From an uncultured Lachnospiraceae bacterium (GTDB lineage: Bacteria; Bacillota; Clostridia; Lachnospirales; Lachnospiraceae): a DNA stretch of 44,774 nt. Location: assembly GCA_902783775.1 (NCBI GenBank), contig CACZSI010000135.1, positions 1 to 44,774 of the forward strand, written 5' to 3'. Within the stretch, counting starts at the first letter, position 1; every line of letters begins with the position of its first letter. The translations under genes and the position numbers were made by a program. Shown here in pieces: positions 19,198-26,293 of the stretch. The notes under the pieces were generated by a model. The model was not told where the DNA came from and made no database searches. It worked only from the letters and a program-made list of their open reading frames with translations.

Positions 19198-19872
19198 CTA
19201 TGCTTCAAACTTGTATCCCATTCCCCATACTGTAGTAATGTATTTACCGCAGTCTTTTAGCTTATTTCTAAGCTTTTTAATATGGGTATCTATAGTTCTA
19301 GCGTCTCCAAAATAGTCGTAATCCCATACGCTATTTAATATATTCTCTCTAGAGAGAGCTATTCCCTTATTATCCACTAAGTATATTAGCAACTCAAATT
19401 CCTTGAAACTTAAATCAACATTCTCATCCTTAACTGTAACTTGTCTGGCGGCCTTATTAATAGATAAATCACCAAATGTTATTATATCATCTGCAGACAC
19501 ATTCTTAGTTCTTCTCATTAAAGCCTCCACTCTAGCTACAAGAATTCTAGGACTAAATGGTTTAGTAATATATTCGTCTACCCCTAATTCAAAACCTAAT
19601 AATTCATCACTTTCCTCGCCTTTAGCAGTAAGCATAATTATAGGTACCTTAGAAATTTTACGAATTTCTCTACATACTTCCCATCCGTCCATCTTAGGCA
19701 TCATAACATCTAAAATAACTAAATCATAACCATGATTAGCCATAAATAATTCTATAGCCTGCTCGCCATCTTCTGCTTCAGTAATTTGATACTGCTTACG
19801 CTGTAAAAAATCTCTGATAAGCTTTCTCATTCTCTCTTCGTCATCCACGACTAAAATTCTAATATCATTCAT
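19198..19872 (-). CDS. OmpR/PhoB-family response regulator
   Basis: The 224-residue regulator has a receiver domain with acidic pocket DD (10-11), phosphorylation site in LVILDVMMPKMDG (D55) and the conserved lysine in ITKPFSPR. It is joined to a winged-helix DNA-binding domain ending in TTVWGMGYKFEA. It is paired with the downstream kinase and leads the operon through hisH, hisF and ung. Direct repeats in its promoter suggest autoregulation. Confidence 0.95.
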   Translation of the reverse strand: MNDIRILVVDDEERMRKLIRDFLQRKQYQITEAEDGEQAIELFMANHGYDLVILDVMMPKMDGWEVCREIRKISKVPIIMLTAKGEESDELLGFELGVDEYITKPFSPRILVARVEALMRRTKNVSADDIITFGDLSINKAARQVTVKDENVDLSFKEFELLIYLVDNKGIALSRENILNSVWDYDYFGDARTIDTHIKKLRNKLKDCGKYITTVWGMGYKFEA

Positions 19873-19905
19873 AATGGCCCCCTTACACTAATATTATTTT
19901 AGATT

Positions 19906-19937
19906 ATTATAGTAGCCTTTTGTGTAAATCATGTGAA
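19906..19937 (-). promoter_or_regulatory. Regulator operon promoter with direct repeats
   Basis: A perfect minus-strand TATAAT lies at 19906-19911, 27 bases or so upstream of the transcript's first codon. No good -35 is present at normal spacing. Instead there are two similar hexamers, TTCACA (19932-19937) and TTTACA (19923-19928), nine bases apart. A weak -35 plus direct repeats is the usual layout for activation by an OmpR-type regulator, here possibly the operon's own product. Confidence 0.45.
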
Positions 19938-19977
19938 CTTATGGATTTTTTGATAACCAGTTATAAATTCTTAAGTC

Positions 19978-21342
19978 TTATTCTACTGAGATAAATGCTT
20001 TATAAGCTTTATATGCTTCATATAAATCTGCTTTACTAATCACTTCATATGGAGCATGCATGCTTAATACAGCCACACCGCAATCAATTACTTCCATTCC
20101 GTATAAAGACATAATATAAGCAATAGTTCCGCCGCCGCCGGCATCAACCTTTCCTAATTCAGCCATCTGGAATGATACATTATTATCATCGAGAACTTTT
20201 CTAATATAAGCTAAATATTCTGCATTGGCATCATTAGAACCTGATTTACCTCTAGCTCCTGTGAATTTATTAAATACAACACCGTTTCCTAAATAACAAG
20301 TGCTCTGTTTAGAAAATACATCTGCATATAATGGATCAAAACCTGCACTTACATCAGATGATAACATTTTACATTTTCTTAAGCATCTGCGTAAGTTAAG
20401 CTCTGAATATACTCCACATAAATTCATTAATTCAGCAACAGTATTTTCAAAAAAGTGCGATCTCATACCTGTAGCACCAACACTTCCGATTTCTTCTTTA
20501 TCTACTAATAGGCAGCAAGATGTTCTCTTAGGATTATCCACTTCTAGCATAGCAAGAAGTGATGCATATGCGCACACCTTATCATCATGTCCGTAAGCTA
20601 AAACCATACTCTTATCTAAACCTAGACTTCTGGCTTTTCCAGCAGGAACCACCTCTAACTCAGCAGATATAAAATCATCATCTTTAACATCATATTTTTC
20701 CTTTAAGATATTTAATACCTGCTTTTTAACAGCATCCTTTTCCTCATCCTTTAATGGAATGCTACCAAATAGAATATCTAAGTTTTCACCTTCCACTACT
20801 ACTGAGCCTTTTTTATCCATCTGCTTTGATGCTAAATGAATTAATAAATCGCTAACACAAAATACCGGATCATTTTCATCTTCACCAATATTCACATTAA
20901 CTACTTCACCATTCTTTTTAACAAATACACCATGAATAGCTAATGGTAATGTCACCCACTGATACTTCTTTATTCCACCGTAATAGTGAGTATCTAAATA
21001 AGCCAATCCATCTTTTTCATATAAAGGATTCTGCTTAATGTCCATTCTAGGAGAATCAATATGAGCTCCTAAAATATTCATTCCGTCTACTAATGGCTCC
21101 TGTCCGATATTAAATAATGCAATAGCCTTATTCATGCATACAGCATAAACCTTATCTCCAGGATTAACACTATCTAATTCTTCAATATTTTTATATCCTT
21201 TTTTCTCAGCCTCTTTTACAGAAAAGGATACGCATTCTCTCTCAGTCTTATTCTCTGATAAAAAATCTATATAAGAATCTGAAATATTATTTAGTTCCTT
21301 CATAGCTGCTTCATCATATGAGTTCCATGTATTATTTTTCAT
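19978..21342 (-). CDS. M18 family aminopeptidase
   Basis: This 454-residue zinc aminopeptidase belongs to the M18 (aspartyl aminopeptidase-like) family and probably trims peptides in the cytoplasm. Metal and catalytic motifs are present: GAHIDSPRMD (H94), GHDDKVCAYA, DKEEIGSVG and SMHAPYEV near the C-terminus. The longest frame starts 13 codons earlier, but a GGAGG nine bases before the ATG at 21342 (MKNNTWNSYDE) marks the better start. The gene is monocistronic between the DUF5688 terminator and the regulator operon. I found no convincing promoter in the A/T-rich gap. Confidence 0.9.
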   Translation of the reverse strand: MKNNTWNSYDEAAMKELNNISDSYIDFLSENKTERECVSFSVKEAEKKGYKNIEELDSVNPGDKVYAVCMNKAIALFNIGQEPLVDGMNILGAHIDSPRMDIKQNPLYEKDGLAYLDTHYYGGIKKYQWVTLPLAIHGVFVKKNGEVVNVNIGEDENDPVFCVSDLLIHLASKQMDKKGSVVVEGENLDILFGSIPLKDEEKDAVKKQVLNILKEKYDVKDDDFISAELEVVPAGKARSLGLDKSMVLAYGHDDKVCAYASLLAMLEVDNPKRTSCCLLVDKEEIGSVGATGMRSHFFENTVAELMNLCGVYSELNLRRCLRKCKMLSSDVSAGFDPLYADVFSKQSTCYLGNGVVFNKFTGARGKSGSNDANAEYLAYIRKVLDDNNVSFQMAELGKVDAGGGGTIAYIMSLYGMEVIDCGVAVLSMHAPYEVISKADLYEAYKAYKAFISVE

Positions 21343-21455
21343 TGTATATATCCTCCTATATATAATTACTAATTTTTTCAACCATTAATAATTCTATCAT
21401 ATATTTAGATAATAATCCCATAAAATAAGCAATTCTTTAATATATTGAAGAAAAA

Positions 21456-21495
21456 TAATTAGTCCCGATATTTTTTTACCTATCAGGACTAATTA
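21456..21495 (-). terminator. Terminator of the DUF5688 gene
   Basis: Arms 21456-21470 and 21481-21495 form a 15-bp stem with one G-U pair around a 10-base loop. On the minus strand a TTTTTC tail follows. It begins directly at the stop codon of the DUF5688 gene. Confidence 0.85.
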
Positions 21496-21496
21496 A

Positions 21497-22465
21497 TTAA
21501 TATACAATATCTTTTAATGCCCTTTTATAGATATATACATGGTCTGATAAAATATCAATATTCTCTAATTCATTAGAATTTACTTCCTTAATCATATTAT
21601 CTATATTATTTCTATCAATGGAATCAACTGGCACTAATATAACTTCATGTACTGAACTAGGAATAATACAGATATCACTGTTATGCTCCTTGGCAAATTT
21701 TTCTAAAACTTTAGGGTATGTAATACAAGTAGCACCATTAAATTTAATACTGTTAGTTAAAACATACATATCAATATTTTCCATATTGGTATATCCCATT
21801 TCTTCTCTTACTATTTCTTCTATTCTTTCAGGGCTAACCAAATCACTATTTATAGCATCTTCACCCTCAATTTTATAATTATTTAGATCCTCCATTATAA
21901 ACTCAGAAATAATATCATCCATTCTGGTGATCTTAGCCGGATACTTATGCTGGGTATTTAAGAAAGCGTCTGTTTTTAACTTAGTTATAGGAATATCCCA
22001 ATATTCTAATAGAGAATTCTGAACGATTACGCTGGCATTCCCTATTTTACCTTCATTAATTACTAAATAAAATACCACTGCTAAATCTAAATACTTAAAA
22101 TGTGGAACAGATTTAAGCATTTCTCTATTCATCTCAAAATTTATGATTTTATAAGAAACATAGTTCTTAACCTTTTTATAATCATATATCTCGTCCGGTT
22201 CAAAAGGCAGATTAGGAACCTTTATACATCTGGCATAAATATCCATTATATCATCGCAAATATCTTTAATATTTCTGCCATCTTTATATTCCTCATAAAA
22301 CTTATCAATATAGATAGTAGGTGAAGCCACGCTATTTTTCTCAATAAAACATACTGCGCATTTAGTTACATTATTATTTTTAGTCACATCACGAACATCC
22401 ACCCTTATATCATCCCCAATTATCATCTCTAGCTTATTTTTTATAAGCTTCTTAAACTCATTCAT
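21497..22465 (-). CDS. DUF5688 family protein
   Basis: This 322-residue protein matches DUF5688, a family of unknown function that is common, often in several copies, in Lachnospiraceae. Recognisable parts are the C-terminal core with NGATCITYPKVLEKFA, SSVHEVILVPV and the final VYIYKRALKDIVY. No membrane helix, signal peptide or catalytic motif is evident. It has its own promoter and terminator and no functional neighbours. AAGGAGA precedes the ATG. Confidence 0.8.
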   Translation of the reverse strand: MNEFKKLIKNKLEMIIGDDIRVDVRDVTKNNNVTKCAVCFIEKNSVASPTIYIDKFYEEYKDGRNIKDICDDIMDIYARCIKVPNLPFEPDEIYDYKKVKNYVSYKIINFEMNREMLKSVPHFKYLDLAVVFYLVINEGKIGNASVIVQNSLLEYWDIPITKLKTDAFLNTQHKYPAKITRMDDIISEFIMEDLNNYKIEGEDAINSDLVSPERIEEIVREEMGYTNMENIDMYVLTNSIKFNGATCITYPKVLEKFAKEHNSDICIIPSSVHEVILVPVDSIDRNNIDNMIKEVNSNELENIDILSDHVYIYKRALKDIVY

Positions 22466-22503
22466 ATATAATCTCCTTTATTTTTAATTTCCGTCGACGT
22501 ATA

Positions 22504-22523
22504 TCACTTACTATTATTAGTGA
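22504..22523 (-). promoter_or_regulatory. Imperfect palindrome in the DUF5688 leader
   Basis: TCACT and AGTGA flank a 10-base partly symmetric core, just downstream of the predicted transcript start. It could be an operator or a small leader hairpin. The rest of the 261-base gap 22466-22726 holds the promoter and the rpsO terminator, and nothing else that I can see. Confidence 0.3.
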
Positions 22524-22533
22524 GTGTATTTAT

Positions 22534-22562
22534 AGCATATGTTACCGTGAAAGATTTTGCAA
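22534..22562 (-). promoter_or_regulatory. Promoter of the DUF5688 gene
   Basis: On the minus strand TTGCAA (22557-22562) and TATGCT (22534-22539) are 17 bases apart. The -35 neighbourhood TACTTGCAAAA is shared with the rpmB promoter. The -10 is a moderate match. Confidence 0.45.
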
Positions 22563-22680
22563 GTACTTTTTTCAATAAAAACGTTTTATCCAAAAAAACT
22601 TTATTTTATTAATATTTTTCTATAATATTTTTACAAATAATAAGAATATCAGGGATAATTTATAAATTTTTTACATAAAA

Positions 22681-22710
22681 AAAATCGGATGTATTTCTAC
22701 ATCCGATTTT
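22681..22710 (-). terminator. rpsO terminator
   Basis: Arms 22681-22693 and 22698-22710 form a perfect 13-bp stem with a TTTC loop. On the minus strand a run of T follows, making a strong intrinsic terminator 16 bases past the rpsO stop. Confidence 0.93.
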
Positions 22711-22726
22711 AAGTCGTAATTAATTA

Positions 22727-22993
22727 TTACTTTCTGATTCCTAAACGCTCAATAAGCTGACGATACTCATCAATATCGTTTGACTTAATGTAGTCAAGTA
22801 ATCCTCTTCTCTTACCTACCATCTTTAAAAGACCTCTTCTTGAGTGATGATCTTTCTTGTTAACCTTTAAATGTTCTGTAAGATCTTTGATTCTGTATGT
22901 AAGAATAGCAACCTGAACAGCTGGTGAACCAGTATCGTTAGCACTCTTACCATACTCTTTAGCTAAGTTAGCTTTGATTTCACTTGTAATCAT
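22727..22993 (-). CDS. rpsO: 30S ribosomal protein S15
   Basis: S15 binds the central domain of 16S rRNA early in 30S assembly. The 88-residue protein has the standard length and signature: [30 protein letters not shown] and [16 protein letters not shown] precedes the ATG. It ends the long translation cluster, with its own promoter and a structured leader that may respond to S15 itself. Confidence 0.98.
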   Translation of the reverse strand: MITSEIKANLAKEYGKSANDTGSPAVQVAILTYRIKDLTEHLKVNKKDHHSRRGLLKMVGKRRGLLDYIKSNDIDEYRQLIERLGIRK

Positions 22994-23020
22994 TTTACAA
23001 TCCTCCTAAATTTTAATTAT

Positions 23021-23068
23021 CCCCTGACACTACAGTAAGGGTTGGAGTTTCCAATACCGTGTGCCGGT
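23021..23068 (-). ncRNA. Structured rpsO leader, candidate S15 autoregulatory element
   Basis: Three inverted repeats stand side by side in the rpsO leader: 23056-23059 with 23065-23068 (ACCG/CGGT, 5-base loop), 23042-23046 with 23050-23054 (TTGGA/TCCAA, 3-base loop), and 23022-23025 with 23038-23041 (CCCT/AGGG, partly paired inside). This region is much more GC-rich than the surrounding gap. S15 leaders in several phyla form such structures for feedback control; whether this one does is inference. Confidence 0.5.
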
Positions 23069-23082
23069 TCACATACTTTTCT

Positions 23083-23111
23083 ATGATAACATAGGTATAG
23101 ATATTTGTAAA
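23083..23111 (-). promoter_or_regulatory. rpsO promoter
   Basis: On the minus strand TTTACA (23106-23111) and TATCAT (23083-23088) are 17 bases apart. The start is expected near 23076, giving an 83-nt leader. The -35 lies only ten bases past the ribF stop, and no terminator separates the genes. Confidence 0.6.
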
Positions 23112-23120
23112 GAATATAAA

Positions 23121-24026
23121 TTATTGCAATTCTCTACATTTCTCTATATCTTTGATTATCTGCGCTTTAAGTTCATCTATATTTTCAAATTTCCTCTCAG
23201 GTCTTATGAAATCATAGAATCTAACCTCTATTGTCTCATGATATAAATATTTTTTAGCATCAATTATATGAGTTTCCACTTTTATCTTATTGTCATCATC
23301 TACAGTTGGATTAATGCCAATATTAGTAATAGCATGATATTTTTCATTATCCACCACCACTATAGTTCTATACACCCCATTAGGTGGCAATAATTTAGTT
23401 TCCTGGGGAATTATATTAGCTGTAGGCACATCCATCTTTCGCCCTAGCTGTTTACCCTCTAAAACTTTTCCTATAATTCTATAAGGATGATCTAGTAAGG
23501 TATTAACCTCCCTTATGTCTCCACTAGCAATTTTATCTCTGATAACAGTACTGCTAATATCCACCTTATCATACTGTTCTTTCTCAACAACCACTAGAGA
23601 ATACTCATATTTTTTCTGATTGTCTCTTAAGAAATCTACATTCCCACTAGCCTTACTCCCAAATCTAAAATCAGTACCACAAACAATACTTGTAGCTCCT
23701 AATTTCTTTATCAATATCTCTGATAAAAAATCTTCTCTAGACATTGATAAAAACTCTTTTGTAAGAGGCATTTCAATAAAGACATCGATGCCCTGTTCTT
23801 CACATAATAACAGTTTCTCATTTTCAGTGACAATAGTTTTATTGTTCTTATCGTTTAAAAAATTTTTAGGGTTAGACTTAAATGTTAAAACCACTCTTTG
23901 ACGACCATTGCTGATGGCACGCATGGTATCAAATAACTTCTCGTGACCTTTATGTATACCATCGAATTTACCGACGGTTACTATAGTATTTTTTAATGAC
24001 ACATCATCAATCGATACAGTTAACAT
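23121..24026 (-). CDS. ribF: Bifunctional riboflavin kinase / FAD synthetase
   Basis: RibF converts riboflavin to FMN and then to FAD. The 301-residue protein has the N-terminal nucleotidyl-transferase fold (GKFDGIHKGHEKLF, GTDFRFGSKASGN) and the C-terminal flavokinase domain (GKQLGRKMDVPTANI, NIGINPTVDD, then a helical end). It lies 19 bases after truB. There is no FMN riboswitch. Confidence 0.96.
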   Translation of the reverse strand: MLTVSIDDVSLKNTIVTVGKFDGIHKGHEKLFDTMRAISNGRQRVVLTFKSNPKNFLNDKNNKTIVTENEKLLLCEEQGIDVFIEMPLTKEFLSMSREDFLSEILIKKLGATSIVCGTDFRFGSKASGNVDFLRDNQKKYEYSLVVVEKEQYDKVDISSTVIRDKIASGDIREVNTLLDHPYRIIGKVLEGKQLGRKMDVPTANIIPQETKLLPPNGVYRTIVVVDNEKYHAITNIGINPTVDDDNKIKVETHIIDAKKYLYHETIEVRFYDFIRPERKFENIDELKAQIIKDIEKCRELQ

Positions 24027-24045
24027 TTAATCCCTCACACTTCTT

Positions 24046-24954
24046 TTATAAAAAGATTTTATACGGTTTATAAATTCTTTTTTCCGCATTATATTTGTAT
24101 AATCCAATAAATTGATTGCCTGCTGTATATACCCTTAAAATTTGTTCATCCTTATGATTCATTTTAAGCATTGTCTGACTTCCTGTAAAAATATTACCGT
24201 TTTTTACCAACTTTTCAGCCTCCGCAGAAACAATACATTTAGAATATTTATCAAGCATCTCATCCACCGGATATAGATAATTAGAAAGACTACCGTCATC
24301 TCTAAATTTTTCGATTTCATCTAATGTTATGGCATTTTTGACATCAAATCTGTCAACCATAGTTCTGCAAAGCTTCTCCATACAGCCGTAGACACCTAGC
24401 TTTTCTCCAATGTCATTGCATAAAGTTCTAACATAAGTTCCCTTAGAACATGTCACTCTGAAATTAACTCTTGGTGGTTCAATTCCTGTAATGACAATAT
24501 CTATTATTTTCACTTCTCTGGCTTTTCGCTCCACTACCTCGCCTCTTCTAGCCTTCTCATAAAGCTTCTCGCCATTGATTTTAATTGCTGAATACATAGG
24601 AGGAATCTGAGCATAATCACCTATAAAAGATTTAATTGCATTGACTATATCCTCAGGATCTAAACTTTCTAACTTTTCAGGATCAGCTCTGTTTATCACC
24701 TCGCCGTCAATATCCTGTGTATCAGTCTGTAATCCTAATAGTAATGTACAATCATAGGATTTATCCTTTTCAGATAATATACTACATAATTTCGTAGCCT
24801 TTCCTAAACATACCGGCAATACGCCTACAGCGTTAGGATCTAGAGTTCCCATATGACCAATCTTTTTCTGATGAAGAATCCCTCTCATTTTAGCCACCAC
24901 ATCGTGACTGGTATATCCAGGTTCTTTATATATATTCAAAACTCCGTCTATCAT
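24046..24954 (-). CDS. truB: tRNA pseudouridine-55 synthase
   Basis: TruB makes pseudouridine 55 in the T-loop of tRNAs. The 302-residue protein begins MIDGVLNIYKEPGYTSHD and carries the catalytic aspartate in HMGTLDPNAVGVLPV (D39). VTCSKGTYVRTLCNDIG and a C-terminal PUA-like segment follow. Twelve bases separate it from nrnA, in the usual cluster order. Confidence 0.97.
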   Translation of the reverse strand: MIDGVLNIYKEPGYTSHDVVAKMRGILHQKKIGHMGTLDPNAVGVLPVCLGKATKLCSILSEKDKSYDCTLLLGLQTDTQDIDGEVINRADPEKLESLDPEDIVNAIKSFIGDYAQIPPMYSAIKINGEKLYEKARRGEVVERKAREVKIIDIVITGIEPPRVNFRVTCSKGTYVRTLCNDIGEKLGVYGCMEKLCRTMVDRFDVKNAITLDEIEKFRDDGSLSNYLYPVDEMLDKYSKCIVSAEAEKLVKNGNIFTGSQTMLKMNHKDEQILRVYTAGNQFIGLYKYNAEKRIYKPYKIFL

Positions 24955-24966
24955 ATCTTCTCCTCA

Positions 24967-25917
24967 TTAAGATAGGCTCTCTTCTATTCTTGCTACCACC
25001 ATCTTAATAGCATCTTTTATATCAGCCTCAATCTCGAATCCCGAAGCGCGAACGTGACCTCCACCACCGAAGCTTACAGCAATGGCACTAACATCCACTT
25101 CATTGCGAGATCTTAAACTAATCTTGCATTTCTTATCGTCTAGCTGATAAATAAACATAGCCACTTCCACACCATCTACATTTCTAATAGATGCCACTAC
25201 AGCGTCTAATTCAGACTTATCTACATTGTACTCATCCATCATATCCAATGTACACCAACCATAGATTAGTCTGCCATTTGCAGCAAGTACTGCATTGCTT
25301 TGAATCTTAGATGTAATCATCATCTGATTATAGGTTTTTCTATAGTATGTAGTCTCTAAAATTTCATTGACGTTAACTCCACAGTCAATTAATTTAGCAG
25401 CGCATCTCATTGTATCGCTAGTGGTGCTCTGGAATCTAAACACACCTGAATCATGGGCTATTCCCATATAAAGGGCATCCGCCACAGCCTTGTCAACCTT
25501 ATCCTCATCTAAAAGATAATATAAAACTTCACTGGCTGAACTAAATCCACCAATAATCCAGTTATAGTCAGCATAACCCTTATTGCTGGCATGATGATCT
25601 ATACAAACTGTTCTAGTAGCATTTGTGAAATATTCCTCGTTAATGCCTAATCTGTCAATGCTGGCTGTATCAAGGCAGATAAATACATCAAATACTGTTC
25701 CATCATAGCCTTTTGTCTCAACCTTATCTGTGTTTTCTAAAATATTAAATTTATCTTCCACAGTTTCTAAAAAGACTCTCACATCTAAATCTGGTCTGTT
25801 CTTTACTAAATAATTATAAAGACCTAGACATGAACCAACACAGTCACCATCAGGGCGCAAATGTCCTGTGATGCCCACAGTTTTAGCATCAGAAATAATA
25901 TCATCTATTTTTTTCAT
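24967..25917 (-). CDS. nrnA: DHH/DHHA1 phosphoesterase (NrnA-type nanoRNase/pAp phosphatase)
   Basis: NrnA-like enzymes degrade short oligoribonucleotides and dephosphorylate pAp. The 316-residue protein has the DHH domain (HLRPDGDCVGSCLG, LDTASIDRL, CIDHHASN, HDSGVFRFQ) and the DHHA1 motif SFGGGGHVRASGFEIE. The usual alanine of PDGDA is a cysteine here. It lies between rbfA and truB, two bases after rbfA, as is common in Firmicutes. Confidence 0.92.
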   Translation of the reverse strand: MKKIDDIISDAKTVGITGHLRPDGDCVGSCLGLYNYLVKNRPDLDVRVFLETVEDKFNILENTDKVETKGYDGTVFDVFICLDTASIDRLGINEEYFTNATRTVCIDHHASNKGYADYNWIIGGFSSASEVLYYLLDEDKVDKAVADALYMGIAHDSGVFRFQSTTSDTMRCAAKLIDCGVNVNEILETTYYRKTYNQMMITSKIQSNAVLAANGRLIYGWCTLDMMDEYNVDKSELDAVVASIRNVDGVEVAMFIYQLDDKKCKISLRSRNEVDVSAIAVSFGGGGHVRASGFEIEADIKDAIKMVVARIEESLS

Positions 25918-25919
25918 GA

Positions 25920-26279
25920 CTATTCCTCGTCATCCTGATGTAAGTCGTTAATTAATTTATCCATTTTCATTCCATATTCAATAGACTCATCTATAACAAA
26001 CTTTAACTCAGGAGTATTTCTTAAATTAATATTTTTAGCAAGACTTCTTCTAATAAAGCCTGCAGCGCTCTTAAGCCCTTCAATAGTTTCTTTTTTCACC
26101 TCTTCATCTCCTAAAACAGAGATATACGCCTTACAGTACTTAAGATCCGGCGTAACCTCCACTGCGGTTACGCTGGTCATAATTCCAATTCTAGGATCTT
26201 TAAGTTCTCTTATAATAACGCTAAGTTCTCTTTGAACTTCTGCATTTATTCTAATATTTTTAATACTATTCTTTCTCAT
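25920..26279 (-). CDS. rbfA: Ribosome-binding factor A
   Basis: RbfA assists maturation of the 30S subunit and 16S 5' end. The 119-residue protein has the KH-type fold with LSVIIRELKDPRIG, VTAVEVTPDLKYCKAYISVLG, and RRSLAKNINLRNTPELKFVID. It lies 14 bases after infB. Confidence 0.97.
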   Translation of the reverse strand: MRKNSIKNIRINAEVQRELSVIIRELKDPRIGIMTSVTAVEVTPDLKYCKAYISVLGDEEVKKETIEGLKSAAGFIRRSLAKNINLRNTPELKFVIDESIEYGMKMDKLINDLHQDDEE

Positions 26280-26293
26280 AGTTACCTCTTTAA

